Shown here: positions 34,955-47,035 of the stretch, in pieces
Position numbering within the stretch: the stretch's first letter is position 1
Layout of the letters: each line of letters opens with the position of its first letter
From: Puccinia triticina
Lineage: Eukaryota > Basidiomycota > Pucciniomycetes > Pucciniales > Pucciniaceae
Direction of reading: 5' to 3'
Length of the DNA: 64,000 nucleotides
Assembly: GCF_026914185.1 (NCBI RefSeq)
Contig: NC_070570.1
Span: 4,030,001 to 4,094,000 of the forward strand
The notes under the pieces: generated by a model
Database searches by the model: none
What the model saw: only the letters and a program-made list of their open reading frames with translations
Told to the model about the DNA's origin: nothing
Program-made: the position numbers and the translations under genes

Positions 34955-35824
34955 CCCTGTTCCTGTTCATACTATCACCCTCACATCACCTAAACACTTC
35001 ATAAATACCTCATTATTACTTCATATTCAGATTCTACACCCCATTTTACCCTTAGTCACCCACTCATTTCACCTAGGATTTCCAAATGGATCAGCAGTTA
35101 TTGGCATGTATAGTTTTGGCAGGTATTTTCTTCATACATATCCTTAGAATTATTACATACATCATTCATCAGTATCATAGCTACATAGGACTGCAGATCT
35201 TACATAACTTCATCACTCATTTTCCTCTTCATATGATATCAGCAGTACATTCCTTCATAGCTCTTGTAGTTATTATCAAATGCTCATCATTATTTCATCT
35301 TCTACATAGTTACCTTTCATGTACACTCCTTGGTCATTGCACCTTCATCATTACTGCTCATCTTCAGATATTGTTACTATGTGTTCATCATGTATCACCC
35401 CCCTGTAGTACTTCTCACATATATAAACACCTCTATAGATGTTGTATCCCCATCATGCACTTTTCACCCACTACACTTTGTATGCACCTCTCCCCCCCAT
35501 ACTCTCTGTAGCACCTTTACACATCACACTTATATAAACTTTTCATCACCATAGAAATATATCTCCCAGCATATATCTCAGTTCACATCTCAGAGTGACT
35601 CCCCAAGAGCTTCTGCTTTTCTCCCCTTCTCACTTCTCCTCTCTCACTCAGTAGGATTGATACACCTCAAACCCATAAAGTGTTAAAAGTCATCTAAGTC
35701 AAAGAGAATCATCAGCCACACCCTTTTCTTTTTCTTAGTGTAACCCCCTCTCCATCAGCATTAGTCACGAGGGCAGCCTCACCAGCACCTGTAGCCTCTT
35801 CTACATTATTAGTAGTGTAGTTGA
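34955..35824. other. Pyrimidine-rich stretch, no supported gene
   Basis: The sequence is rich in CAT, CTT and ACA words. A 141-codon plus-strand ORF (35086-35511) gives a hydrophobic His/Ile/Leu-rich peptide that reflects this composition. It resembles the body of the LTRs in texture, but I found no boundary. Confidence 0.4.
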
Positions 35825-37260
35825 CTATTTCCCCTCACAGCTCTTTCCTGATCTTTTAGGAGTTCCACAGCTGCGGTTGAGTAAAGCCTCAACTTGATGA
35901 GGGGCAAGGCGATGGTAGTTGTCCACGTCATAGAACCCAAAGGGAATCGGGGAGGGTACTCGAGTTCAGGTACGAACTTGAGGTTCCACCCAACTGTTGT
36001 CATCGGGAGTCCCCGATCCAACGGGCTCATCGGGAACCCAATTCACATATGGGTGACCAGGATCAACCTGGGGAGTGCTGGCTCTAGCGGCTAGAGGAGG
36101 AGTGAGAGTCGGGTTAATCATGGCTTGATTGGAGATTAAAAACTATGTAACATGATTAGTTTCAAAATTTAACAAAAGGGTTCAGTAAAGAAGGAAAAAA
36201 AAGGAACGTACGGGACCGGTACAGGCGCGAGTGCCGTCAGTTGCACGACCACGGCCTCAACCACAACCATTTCCGCAGCCACGACCACGGCCACAAACGC
36301 GCCCAAAGGCACGAGCTTGGGCACAACCACCTCGTCTAGAGCAGAGAGGAGGCGCATGATATATGGCATCCTCCGCGCCGCGGATGGCGGTTCAAACTTC
36401 AGAAGTTGGGGGAGAGAGGCTTCTCCCAAAGATCTCGCGCTTGAGCTGACGGATAGAGCGGCCCACAGGGGCAGGTACAGGCTGAGCAATGGCCTCGTCA
36501 AGGTCCATGCCAGGAGCGGAACTTGGAGGGGCAATAGGCGAAGCATTGGTGTTGATGGGAGCGGAGGAATCAGAGCTAATGGAGATGGCAGTTGGGTCTT
36601 CCATAATCTACTCGGATAAAAACAAAATAAAACAGGAGGAAGTTTAGTAACTCGGTCTCGACTACACTAAGGAAACAACCCACAGGAGGTATAACAATGT
36701 GGGCAGAAAGACTTTGGAGGCAGGAAACACAAGATGGGATAGCAAATGGATACGGTGTTGGAGGATGAGGGGGCCAAGACATATGAAAATGGCTGAGGAG
36801 AAGCGGCGATTTGCGGCCGAATTGGGTACTTATACCTGTATTCAAAAGCTGGGAAGAACGTTCCAGAAAATAGACCCACCCCAAGGTCTCATTGCTAGCC
36901 AATAGCAGGCCATGGTTCAAAGGCCACCACCGGGAAGAGAAGGGAATAGAGCGGGAGTCGAGAGGCTTCAGTTCTGACCAATAACTGAGCACGTTTGGGG
37001 GGCTGAATCCTTCACGGTACCAGGCGGAAGGCCCACGCATCACGAAATGACCTAAAAAAGATCACGAAGAACAATTAGAAGTCAGCTGGTCAGCAAAGTA
37101 AGATTAAAAGGAAAGAACTTACTCGGACAACTGGCTACCCACTGGACGATCCGATTGAACCTGTCAGAAGATTGGAAGACAAATGCGAAATTGATATTGA
37201 GCGGCAAGGATGTAACTGGCCGGGCATATGTATATGTATACTTGTTCTGGTTGGATGAAA
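35825..37260 (-). pseudogene. Multi-exon antisense gene between integrase and 3' LTR of gypsy-2
   Basis: Minus-strand exons can be placed at 37260-37123, 37051-36836, 36607-36212 and 36123-35825, with donors GTAAGT, GTATAA and GTACGT and acceptors ending TAG or AAG. The second exon is clearly protein-like (GPSAWYREGFSPPNVLSYW; RWWPLNHGLLLASNE). The third starts at an ATG (36603; MEDPTAISISSDSS) and runs into an Arg/Gly-rich tract (VCGRGRGCGNGCG). The fourth is Pro-rich (INPTLTPPLAARA; DNYHRLAPHQVEALLNR). The third and fourth exons have in-frame TGAs, and the exon 2 to 3 junction as drawn meets a stop. No family was recognised. The RG tract suggests nucleic-acid binding. A more upstream Cys-rich exon (about 37540-37345) is possible. 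Confidence 0.5.
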
Positions 37261-37934
37261 CTACAAAGACCGGAACGGACAAGCGCGGACGGCGCGGCGC
37301 GCAGGCGAAGCGGCCGCAGTTCAGGACACACAAAAACTCACTTTTTTGGGCAAGCAACGAGTCCACGGCGGGGGGGCTCTACCCTTGGACGACACTCGAA
37401 AAAGTCGCAGCCGCAGTTGTGACACTTACACCCCCCCTGCGACCTAGGACAACACCCGCGTGCATTCACGCGCGCCACGAAAAACATACCTTTCCAAGCG
37501 GGGCACAAATCACCACGCACCACCCAAAAAGAATACACTCTCACTAGAAAAACACATAAAATACAAACTCAAAAATAACAAACTAGAAGATAGCAGTACC
37601 CCTTTGACAATCAATAACAGGAGGATACTAGGCTACAAAGAGACCAAAAATATCCTACATAATTAATACACGTCATCAAAACAACCTATAAATCTATTAA
37701 AAACAGTCAAAAATAAACACTTAATAAACAAACAAAACAAATACAAATACAAATAATCAACATATTTTTTTTCTTTTCTTTTCATATCTTTTTCTTCATC
37801 TATCAACCCATCAAACCTACAAACTCAAACACGGACATCAACAAATTTCAACAGAACTCAAAATCAAAATAAATCAAACATAAGTAAACCTCACAATGAA
37901 ATTTTCTGGGGACAGACAATAAGTTGGGGGAGGA
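37261..37934. other. Upstream region of the antisense gene and polypurine tract
   Basis: Cys-rich minus-strand reading (about 37345-37440, CKCHNCGCDFFEC) may be a further exon of the antisense gene. From 37540 to 37930 the sequence is A-rich without ORFs. AAGTTGGGGGAGGA at 37921-37934 is the polypurine tract of the retroelement. Confidence 0.5.
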
Positions 37935-39070
37935 TGTGGTATGCTTTATGGTATCCCATATACCAAAATCAAAATTTTCTGCTTTTTCTTTCTTATTTCT
38001 ATTAGTTTTACTCTTAATCTCCCTTTTCCTCTTATCAATCACTTAATATTCCTCCAGATTCAGTTTCTAGGGACAAATTCACCCCTAGTTTTGCCTTACA
38101 GAACACTCATAAGGGCACTCACTCAGAAGTTACATACTCTTACACACTGACAATACCCCTTAAAACCTCAAAAAAGTTACACAATCCACATTTACAACAC
38201 TTAGTTACACACACGGTTACATACATAGCTACATACATATTTACACATAGCTGCATCATCACTTACATACATACAGTGTACACATGCAGGCACTCATGCA
38301 GGTGCTAGCTGTATGTGATAGCTGCATGTGATAGCTGCATGTGGTAGCTGCATGCACTAAGCTGCATGCGCTAGTGCATTTTTGTTGCATAACAACAGCA
38401 GGTGACCTGGTTACAGCATGACTACACTAACATACAGTCCTGACCAATCACATCTCCTGATTCAGCCTGCATTTCATAACCCATAATCACCTGTACAGTC
38501 CTGACCAATCACATCCATCCATTCAGCATATGTACTAGCCAAAAACCCTCATGTACCTAGCTAAAATATCTCATGTGGAGCTCCTCTGGAGCTAAAATCC
38601 CTCACTGTTGTCTATAGAAGGAGGCTCTCCTCCCCTGTTGTAACTTCCCCCCAGCAGACTACCTGCACTCAGTTTCCCCTATAACAAAGTACGCAACTGC
38701 TCACTCCACAATATATTAGTCACCCTATATTTTGGTTTTACACACATTACAAAACACTTACACAAGAAATAACAACTCTACACAACACTCACATTACATA
38801 ACACAAACCTCTGAGGGGTCCTCTTTGACCAACTATCATCTGGTTGAAGTCCAGACTCCTCACTCATAACACATTTTAGCAACTTCATTGCTCCCACTTT
38901 ATAACAACAGTTATCTCTTGATAACACTCCACTATCACTAAATTAAACCTGCCAATCTGAGATTGGTGGGCTTGTTTTAGTGTCTAGTGAACCAGGAAAG
39001 GCAGAGGTTTCCTCATACATCCCTTTCCGCACTCAGCAAAAGGTTCTCAGGAACACTTTTGAGCTTTACA
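37935..39070 (+). repeat. Right (3') LTR of the composite element
   Basis: It starts TGTGGTATGC right after the polypurine tract and ends GAGCTTTACA. It matches 19364-20094 closely except for an extra block (about 38296-38700) with repeated TAGCTGCATG words, a TATA-like CTATAGAAGGAGG at 38613-38625 and a following GGAGG...CCTCC hairpin. This block is probably the promoter and transcription start region. Confidence 0.85.
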
Positions 39071-39676
39071 GCGGTCGATTTTTTGCGGAGCTTTGGTGGA
39101 TCTTAATTTCTTCATCTTCCGGGATTTCACCAGTCTCTTCTCAAGCTGCAATGGAATGTGTGTGAAACGTAAGCTTGTGATATGATGATGTTCAAGGAGA
39201 GAGTTGAAGAGAAATACCCACTTCGCTTGGTGCTAGTCAAAGCCTTCTCAAGTGTGTTCACTATCTCCTTGGTGGTCTTTGGCAGTTTGAGACGATGTAA
39301 TATACGTGTAGCTTGCTCGGCTTCATTCAGGTTTTGGTTGAATTCTTCAGATGTAATTTGTTGAATTTTCATATCAAGGATGGGCTCGCTTGGGTTGAGT
39401 GGAGAGGCCGATGTGGGATCTTTGGAGCTGCTGGAAAACTCTTGAAATGAGGGGGCCGGAAAGATGGGAGCAGGGGGTGCTGCACAGCCGGGGAAGTTCA
39501 TATCTAGTACTGCTTGGGCTGTATAAGAAGGGAGGGGAATGAGATTTTATGTATGTGTAAACAGTACATAGCTGGTACTTACTTGGGGGAGGAGTTCCGT
39601 GGTTGCTCGGAGTCACCGTGTCTTGCAATTTGGGTGTATTATCAGCGCTTGGGTTTTTGGGTGATGGCAGAGTCAT
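39071..39676 (-). pseudogene. Gene A, N-terminal part
   Basis: The ATG at 39676 opens exon 1 (39676-39583), which ends in a GTAAGT donor; exon 2 begins at 39518 after TTATACAG. The phases agree, and the text is Pro/Ser/Thr-rich (NHGTPPPTQAVLDMNFPG), then helical (LNEAEQATRILHRL). A second intron lies around 39214-39160. The last exon (GEIPEDEEIKIHQSS) runs straight into the LTR at 39071. With the composite element and one target copy removed, the frame continues as RPPTTSTASKQP in the part at 17419-19363. No family was recognised. Confidence 0.6.
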
Positions 39677-40379
39677 TTTGGAAAGCTTGAGAGTTGGAAG
39701 GTGTGAGATGGGAAGGGACGGAGTAGTTTTTTGTGGATAAGAGGAAAGTGGACGTGTTGGATTTTGGATGGGAGGGAGGAATAAAGCGCAAATGGGTAAA
39801 GTAGGAGTCTATTTATATTAATTCTCCCCAGTCTGGAACGTCTCAGATACCGCTGAGTGCAAATTTTTGTCCCTTTGTGCACCCACAATCTACCCCTTTG
39901 ACCACATCTTGCCTAGATGTGTTTGGTCCCACATAGCTTATTATATCACATGGTGGATAATCCTTTGTAAGAAGCGGTGGGTGCCGTCATCATTATGCCC
40001 TTCTAGATGAATCTTGTATATATTTGAATTCAAGCTCACCCCACTCAAAGCCTGGCCCCCTGCTTAGTCTCGTGGATCAAGCAAGGACTTAACCAGTAAA
40101 TCACCGCCCACATCAGCTATTCAAGCTGAATGGGTTGAGGCAGGCACTCCTCTAGCTGCCACTTAGCTAGTATGGGTGCACAAGAGATTCACAAGGCAGT
40201 TGGAAGTCTGGGACAAGTCCAGAAATCCCCTAAGTTCCACTTGGGTTGTGGCAGACTTTGGATTGTCTTCCAACAGGGCGGTCCCCAAAATTTGGCTCTG
40301 GGCTTGAAAATTGTTCACCTCACTAACTCCTGTTACATAAGCATGCATCTGATACTTGAGGATTGCACCCACCAGACTG
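39677..40379. other. Promoter side of gene A, no gene seen
   Basis: There is no credible ORF. This is the 5' flank of gene A (minus strand) and the 3' flank of gene B. Confidence 0.45.
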
Positions 40380-40415
40380 TGTCACACAAACGTACGGCCA
40401 TACGTTTGTGTGACA
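40380..40415. repeat. 36-bp palindrome, copy 2
   Basis: Same sequence as at 13736 with one substitution in the centre (GGCCA instead of GGCCG). Flanking GACTG and CAGTC extend the symmetry by five bases on each side. It sits between genes A and B. Confidence 0.95.
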
Positions 40416-40618
40416 CAGTCCTGCAGCTAGCTTGCCTGCAGACAATCACACGATTTGAACAAGCACCACCAAAGACTTCACACAACATATCATCCACAAT
40501 GAGACAAAAAACTAATAAATACAACCAGATAACGTAAAAAACAAGCACCACAGCTTCCAACTACACATCAATCCTGTTTGGTCCAAAATTTCATGATACA
40601 AAACAAAAATGAAAAGGG

Positions 40619-42492
40619 CTAATCAACATGCATAGATATGGTCCCGCTTGGGCCTGGTTGACCACTGGTTTGAGGGTTTGCTGGGCTTGCTTGTGGAGCA
40701 GGTGCAAGATTTGGGGCGCTTCCAGTTGGTCCTGGTCCAGACTGAGGATTTAACGTCACAAGGCTTTCCATTCCTTTGGCAAGATCTTCAATGTTGAAAG
40801 GGGGCACTTGAGAGACTGTATCTTGTTTGAATTTACACAACCAATTTCGCCAAGCATTGGAGTAGCAATTGGTGTGAAGATTGCGAGGGACTCCATTAAT
40901 ACCCTTAGTATGACCATGAGAGGACTTGAAGCATCCATAGACATTATCATTCACTGATTTTGTCTTGTGATGTTGAGCTTGAGCAAGAACCATCTTGTCA
41001 AGGCCGTGGAGAATGGTTGTAAGTGAATCGGACTGCCACACCGGGAGAATTCTGGTTGGTTGAACCGAAGCGCTTGCCCCCTCTTCAATATTGGAATGAG
41101 TATCCTTAACCGCAAGGACCACAGCAAGTTGATGATTTTTGGGGTACAGCTTTCCAGCCATTGCGCATCTGTTCTCACAAATCTGGTACATAGTGGATAT
41201 CAGTGCTGCTGCTCTACTCCACGTTTTTTCTAAGGTACACAACTTACTTTCTTGCGCCATTGGGTATACTGGGCCCTGACTAACCTCGACTTTTTATCAG
41301 ATTCGAATTTTGTCACGTCCACACTGCCAAATTTCTGAATTTCTTCACATTTGCCACGGAGCCATTGTTGAATGATTGCTGGTACCTGAGCTGCCTCTTC
41401 CTCACTTATCTTCATCGTTGTACTGAGCCACTCCACAGACTTCTTCCCCATCACCTCTATCACCGCCAAGCTCCAAGGAGAATGGTCCATCGGCTTCACC
41501 GTTCAATCAAACGTCATTCTGGAAATTCCTGCCAGAGCAAGGGCTCTCTCCACGTCCCCCCTAGTCTGAGGGCTGATTGGCTTGCCGCCTCGAAGGTCAC
41601 CCTTTTTAGGAGCAGAGGTGAATGGAGGTGGTTTGATATTCTTACGGATTTCAGATTTGGCTTGAGCTACAAAGTAATCTTGTTCTAGAACTGGTTTGTC
41701 GGACAGACTGCAACGAATACTATCAAGCTGCTTTGAGATGAACTGAGCACGCCTTTTGATCCAATACTGGGATTTCTTCTCATTCTCCAAAGGTGGTGAT
41801 GGAAAATCTTGTGGCTTATCGGGACCACCAAGAAATGACTTGATGAAAAACTGAATCCCTCGAGAGATTGGCTCAAAATGCTGAATGGCCGTAGTCCTCT
41901 TGGCTATAGACTTTGCACGGCGCTGTGTTCGTTTTTTTCCTGAAGCTTCTTCAGCACTTGACTTCTCCAGTTGAGACTGCTCAACAATAAACTTGGCCAA
42001 GAGCTGTGGGTCTTGCGGCAGCAATGCCGGTTGAGATGATGTGTTGGAGGACTTGCCTGCAACCAGTATTTCATTAACCAACAGCATTCAGTTTGAAGAG
42101 AGGATACTATTGTTGACTCACCCTGGGCCGCTGTACCTTGATCTGTTTCCATTGGAGTTGCGCTAGCTTGAACTTTGAATTTGGGAATGAGACTGGCAAC
42201 AACAGAGGCAATCATTTCTTCATATTTTGAGAGAGGCTCTTGGGATTGATTAGCATTGTTTCACCGATAAGGGGTACAGGGGCACCAGTACCTCCCAAGG
42301 AGCTGTTGGTTGGGTTGCTGGCAATGATCAAGAATGGAAGAATAACAGAATATGATTTCAAAATCTATTATACACCAGGATAAGGTGGATGAGAGGTGGG
42401 TCTACAAATGGAACTCAGGATAATGGGTTGGAGATGGTTTCAGCCCAAGCTTGAAGGTCATCTGAAGATATATGTGAACTGCGTTGAAACAT
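40619..42492 (-). pseudogene. Gene B, unknown, directly downstream of the transposase
   Basis: Reading starts at an ATG at 42492 (MFQRSSHISSDDLQAW), 68 bp after the transposase stop on the same strand. A later exon ends in a GTGAGT donor (near 42119), and the next starts after GGTTGCAG. The main part is Lys/Glu/Gln-rich and helical, with a TGA at 41503-41505 and a frame change near 41240. The C-terminal half has a short WRNWLCKF segment and a Pro/Gly/Ser-rich tail ending at 40619. No known domain was seen. The tight spacing and shared strand suggest that it belongs to the same mobile unit as the transposase, which is inference. Confidence 0.55.
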
Positions 42493-44320
42493 TGCGGGAT
42501 TGGGCATGCTCCTGTACATGATAACATAGGGTTCTTTCTAATCTTATTTCCCTTTCAAAATTACAAACAAACAAATATTTGGTCAAATTGTGACTGCCAC
42601 CTTCCCTGCTCTGTGCACACCTCAAAGAGCCTCCCAACCCTGCATGGAAAAACACATATTACAGAGTCAGCACTACATCAGACCATGCGGTGTGAATCTT
42701 ACTTACCAATGTTCCCAATCCAACAGCGCTGACTGTTGCAGTTGAAATTCCAAAGGTACCACTTTGATGACTGAGCATTGCAGCATGTCCAATTATTCCT
42801 TCAGTACTGATCACTGCAGCAGCCTCATAATCAGCGCAAACCAATTGGCAATTCAGATCTGGATAATCTCTGCATGGATCCTCATTTTGTTGTACTTCTT
42901 CAAAAGGTTTAACAATGACCCAAATCTTTTTTGGTGTTTGGATTGATGAGAATATCCTTTCAATTTGGCCAAATCTTTGGTCTTTCCCAAGAAAAAATTC
43001 AACCAGGCTATTCCCCTTGTGCTGTTCACCAGTGGTGAAACGTTCCCCATTGACTTCGAAGTACTTTTCAGTGACCACATTGGGGTTCAGGGCCAGCTGA
43101 TCGTCACCTAGCTTCCCCCTAAAGTCCTTCTTCCCAGCTGCAGCTCTTTTCCACTTCGTCAACAGAGGCCCCTTGAGTTCAAACTGTTGATCTTTGTCTT
43201 TATTTGTGATGTCCTCATTCGCGTTTGTATCTCTTGTTTGACTATTCAGAAGGAGTTGGAAGCTGGAATTGATGTGCCATGATTTCAATAACGTCTTGGG
43301 AATCTTGTCTACAGGTAGTTTCAATTCATCAGTATGTATTTGAAGATATAAAAAGGGTACACTGGTAAACACGTACCCAGGTGGTGATTGGTTGGAATCT
43401 TTTGAAGAATTCCATTCACACGCTCTTGGGCCCATGCAGCAGTAGATCGAGCAGGTCCAAACCGCCGGATTACCTCCGAGAAATGTTGCTTCAAGTGAAG
43501 GTTTGGCCAACTGTTTTTTTCAGGCCAATGTGTTTGGAGGTATTGACGGTAGTTTAGTAACAGATTTTCAAATTCATCGAGATCGGTTAATCTGATTCTT
43601 GGAAGAGTTCAAGAGTGTCGTGGATTGAAGTAGTGAAGAGACACGCTTTCTCTCTTTTTCTGTTTCTGCTGCAGCATCAGGTTTGGTCCAGAGGGGAATC
43701 AGAGATATAGTGTAGTATACTTTGTATAAGATTAACCATTCTGCAGCTATCAAAGATCCATGGTTGGCTTCCCCCAAGTTATGGGGTACACAGTCAAGCC
43801 GCAAAGGTACCTGGGTGTGCATGATTGTTTGTCTCACAACATCCAGCTCAATCGGCGTTAGCTTAAATTGATTGTTGTCATCTTCATCTAGTTTCTTCTG
43901 GCGTTTTTTCCCTTTCCGCACCGCTCTTGCTGTCTTGTCGCTTGCATCAGAAGAATACCCAGCGGAGCTAGCTAAATCTTGTTCACTCATATCATACATT
44001 GTTTGTTTCCTGAGCCGAATTTGATATGAGTGAGTTGATGACGTACTAGAGTCCGCTAAACTTCCACTTTGGGAACTTGAGCTGGAAGAGCATACATTTG
44101 CGGTGGATCCTTTATCCACAACTTAAGTACTGGGAATCATGAATCCCCCTTCACCTTCACTGATGACATGTATTTTTTTGGTTTGTTTTTTGGCAGTTGA
44201 GCTCTCTGGAATGGGATCTTGTTTTTGTTTGCCCTTCCCCTTGTTTACGTAGTCCTTTGCCTTGGGGCCGAATGCATCTGTGTAGGGAGTTTTGGAGTAT
44301 GACTGATCATTCTGCCAACC

Positions 44321-44627
44321 TGTAAGGGTTCAATCCCTTCACTAGAGCCGACAACAGAGGAGCGGGGACACAGTGCGCGGAGAGAGACTTCTAGGACCAA
44401 ACTCGGGGTTTTGATTGCAAATGATCCAGAGAGAAGTCAGTTCTCTCTGTGAGGGACAAAGAGAGGACAAGAAGAGAGAATGACAAGTCGAGGGAGTGAG
44501 CTTACCTGATCCAGAGAGAAGTCAGTTCTCTACTGAATCAGGGAAAGGGAAGAGCTCAGACTAAGTACAAGCTTGTGACAGGGCTTGATAACCTCTTGTG
44601 AACCCCAAGGGAGGAGGGGGGTTTACA
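44321..44627 (-). repeat. LTR of the gag-only element (3' copy)
   Basis: 307 bp, TG...CA ends. Contains the repeated word GATCCAGAGAGAAGTCAGTTCTCT twice, a hairpin-forming AGAGA...TCTCT. Confidence 0.95.
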
Positions 44628-44708
44628 GTCTCCCCTCCTATAAAAGAGAAGAAAGGGTAAGGGAGAAAGGAATAAGGCAAGGGAATGGGGGCATAGGGGA
44701 CAAAAGAG

Positions 44709-46526
44709 TTAGGTGGGGCACTCCAGAAGTTGGTGGTAGGGGGGGGGTGGGAGGAACTGAGGCGGGATTGGCAAGCCGGGAGGTAACCAACGAGGGGGGA
44801 GACGAGACTTGGGGCCCCTGTGTGGGACTTCAGAAGCTGGCAATGAGGTCCGCCACTTCGTCTGGGTCGAAGGACGGCTCCTCGAACTCACTAAAGAATT
44901 GTAGGGACGCGAGGGTAAGGGCGGGGGTGACGAGAGGAGAGCTGGCGGCGGGGGGACATACTCTACAGCCTCAATTGAGTGTTGGTAGGCGTCCAGGTCT
45001 TCATAGTCTTCCACCGATGAAACATGGAGGTCTGGGGGATAGATGCCATCCGCAAGGCCGTCCAGCGCGTCCTCTGCAATAGCTTTGTCTACCAAGGTCA
45101 TCGCGGCGGCGTTGGCTGTGTTGTATTCTTGGATCGCCGCTACAGTGGCTGCTCGGGTTGGTGGTCGGCCCGCCGGTGGGTTGATAGGTCTGCCGGGGGC
45201 TGGTTGGGCGGGTCCGCGCGCCTTGGGAGCAATGTAATTAGCCGGTCTTGGGGGTGTGATGAAATTGGCCAGGACGTCAACGTAGCGTTTGTCGACTTGT
45301 CCCAGGCAGGATCCCGGAATGTTGCCACAAGCCTTCTTGCAGAAGTGGCATTGTCCTTGCGAGTCAAGGTACGAGTGAATTTGCCAGATGAAGTCCTCAC
45401 GCGCTGATTGCGCATTGGTTGAAGGTACCTGCCGGCCAGGATTGGGTTGGAGTGTGGATTGGCCCAGGGCTAGTGCTGATGCATTCACTGCCTGCTCAAA
45501 CGCCCCGTAGACGAACGGAGTGGCATCCAGAAGTTGGCGTTTGGCAACTCGGTGTTGCAATGCCTCGGGGAGTCCATAGACGACGAACTGAGCTAAATCA
45601 GCATCCAATAGAGCGGTGACTTCCGTGGCGTCAAAGTTGAACAAGCTCTGGAGCGTACGAGCCCTGGTCCTGTAGGTCTGGAACAACTCGGCCGGCCCCA
45701 TGTCAATTTGCCTGATTTTTTTCTTCAGCTCCGCTCGCCAGTTGAGCGGAAGCGCAAACTCAAACATCCGAGCTTTGAATTCAGACCAAGATTTGGTCAG
45801 ATAACGGGAGGCTTCGTTCCTGTAGAACAATTTCAAGTTGGTTTCGGCGATGAGGTTGCCAATGATTTAAACCTTGTCCAAGGAAACGGTGACGGCTTTG
45901 GTCTCAAAAAATATCTCAACCCCGTGGATCCAGGTGAGGAACGGCTCTGCAACAAGAAACGGGCCAACGAACGAGGGCCCATCTGAAGTCCGGAATCGTT
46001 GTAGATCTACACCCCCAGTTGCTGGTTGGCCCGGGTGGTTGGAGGGCTCAGCTTTTGCGTGCATACCAACGATTATCTCCTTGAGTCGGTCGGTTTTTGA
46101 ATGCATGCCAACTATGATCTCCTCGAGCCGGTTGGTGCGGGCCGCGTTGGCCTTGATAGCGGCTTGGAACGCTTGTAGATCAGCTCGTCGGTCAGCAGCG
46201 GCTCGGCGGCGATCCTCGTTAGCCTGCTTGACTGAGGCGTGCTGAAGCTTCAGTACTTGCTTGAACCAATCTTTTGCAGTGGTTAGATCAGCGGTCTTGG
46301 TTGTTTGGGTCGACTTGGTGGAATGCTCTGGGCCCCCAGCGGCAGGGGTTGTATCCAACATCTCTATTGGTTGTTGGGGGTTTGGGCGGCTGGAAGATGT
46401 GGTGAGGAGCTGGGCCAACCGTCTTCGCTCGGCGTTACCAGATCGGAGGATGGCTTCAGGATCCGAGAGAGGAAGGAGATTCTCGATGTTGACTAGTTGA
46501 CATCCACGGGCCCCTTTGAGGGTCAA
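44709..46526 (-). pseudogene. gag: Gag of the gag-only element, one in-frame stop
   Basis: One minus-strand frame runs from 46526 to 44709, with a single TAA at 45867-45869 (in LDKV*IIGNL). The N-terminal part has two copies of RLEEIIVGMH/RLKEIIVGMH in a coiled-coil-like region rich in Ala and Arg. The middle is a typical retrotransposon Gag capsid (FYRNEASRYLTKSW; ELFQTYRTRARTLQSLF; AQFVVYGLPEALQHRV). The knuckle is unusual: C-HF-C-KKA-C-x6-C, without the usual His. The C-terminus is Pro-rich. With the TAA read through, this would be about 600 residues. Confidence 0.85.
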
Positions 46527-46728
46527 AGATGCTTAGATGAAAGAGAAAAAAAATTGGATTTGGGCGGGGCGGGCGGTGGGCGGGCAAAACGGGCTAAAAA
46601 AATTGAAGCAGGCGTTTTCGGGAGGGCAAAAGGATTATTGGGCGGGCGTATGAGCGATTTTGGGCGGGCGGAAGATTTCTCAGGCAGTCAGAAAAGGGAA
46701 AAGGAGTTTGGGAGGTAGAAAAAAAAAG

Positions 46729-47035
46729 TGTAAGGGTTCAATCCCTTCACTAGAGCCGACAACAGAGGAGCGGGGACACGGTGCGCAGAGAGAGACTTCT
46801 AGGACCAAACTCGGGGTTTTTATTGCAAATGATCCAGAGAGAAGTCAGTTCTCTCTGTGAGGGACAAAGAGAGGACAAGAAGAGAGAATGACAAGTCGAG
46901 GGAGTGAGCTTACCTGATCCAGAGAGAAGTCAGTTCTCTACTGAATCAGGGAAGGGGAAGAACTCAGACTAAGTACAAGCTTGTGACAGGGCTTGATAAC
47001 CTCTTGTGAACCCCAAGGGAGGAGGGGGGTTTACA
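46729..47035 (-). repeat. LTR of the gag-only element (5' copy)
   Basis: 307 bp, about five differences from the other copy. No obvious tRNA primer-binding site could be read on the minus strand just inside it. Confidence 0.95.

Larger units (their letters stand above)
19364..39070 (+). mobile_element. Composite LTR retrotransposon splitting gene A
   Basis: The two LTRs (19364-20094 and 37935-39070) are in the same orientation and nearly identical apart from a 405-bp block missing from the left one. The interior holds gypsy gag-pro-pol on the same strand and a polypurine tract directly before the right LTR. The flanking pentamers are GCAGT (19359-19363) and GCGGT (39071-39075), a 5-bp duplication with one difference. 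The two flanks carry two halves of one reading frame. The 7-kb gap between the left LTR and gag is too long for a leader, so other sequences probably nested there. That both LTRs belong to the same insertion is inference. Confidence 0.65.
44321..47035 (-). mobile_element. Gag-only LTR retrotransposon (LARD/TRIM-like), TSD CAACC
   Basis: Two 307-bp LTRs (44321-44627 and 46729-47035) start TGTAAGGG and end GTTTACA. They differ at about five positions, so the insertion is young. The pentamer CAACC flanks both sides (44316-44320, 47036-47040). On the minus strand a purine tract (GGAGGGGAGAC) directly precedes the 3' LTR at 44628. The interior codes for Gag only, with no protease or pol, so movement would need enzymes from another element. 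It interrupts the Plavaka transposase gene. Confidence 0.95.

Noticed and set aside
35086..35511. 141-codon hydrophobic ORF that might be a membrane protein
   Set aside because: The reading reflects a CAT/CTT-rich pyrimidine stretch; no signal, domain or intron supports it.
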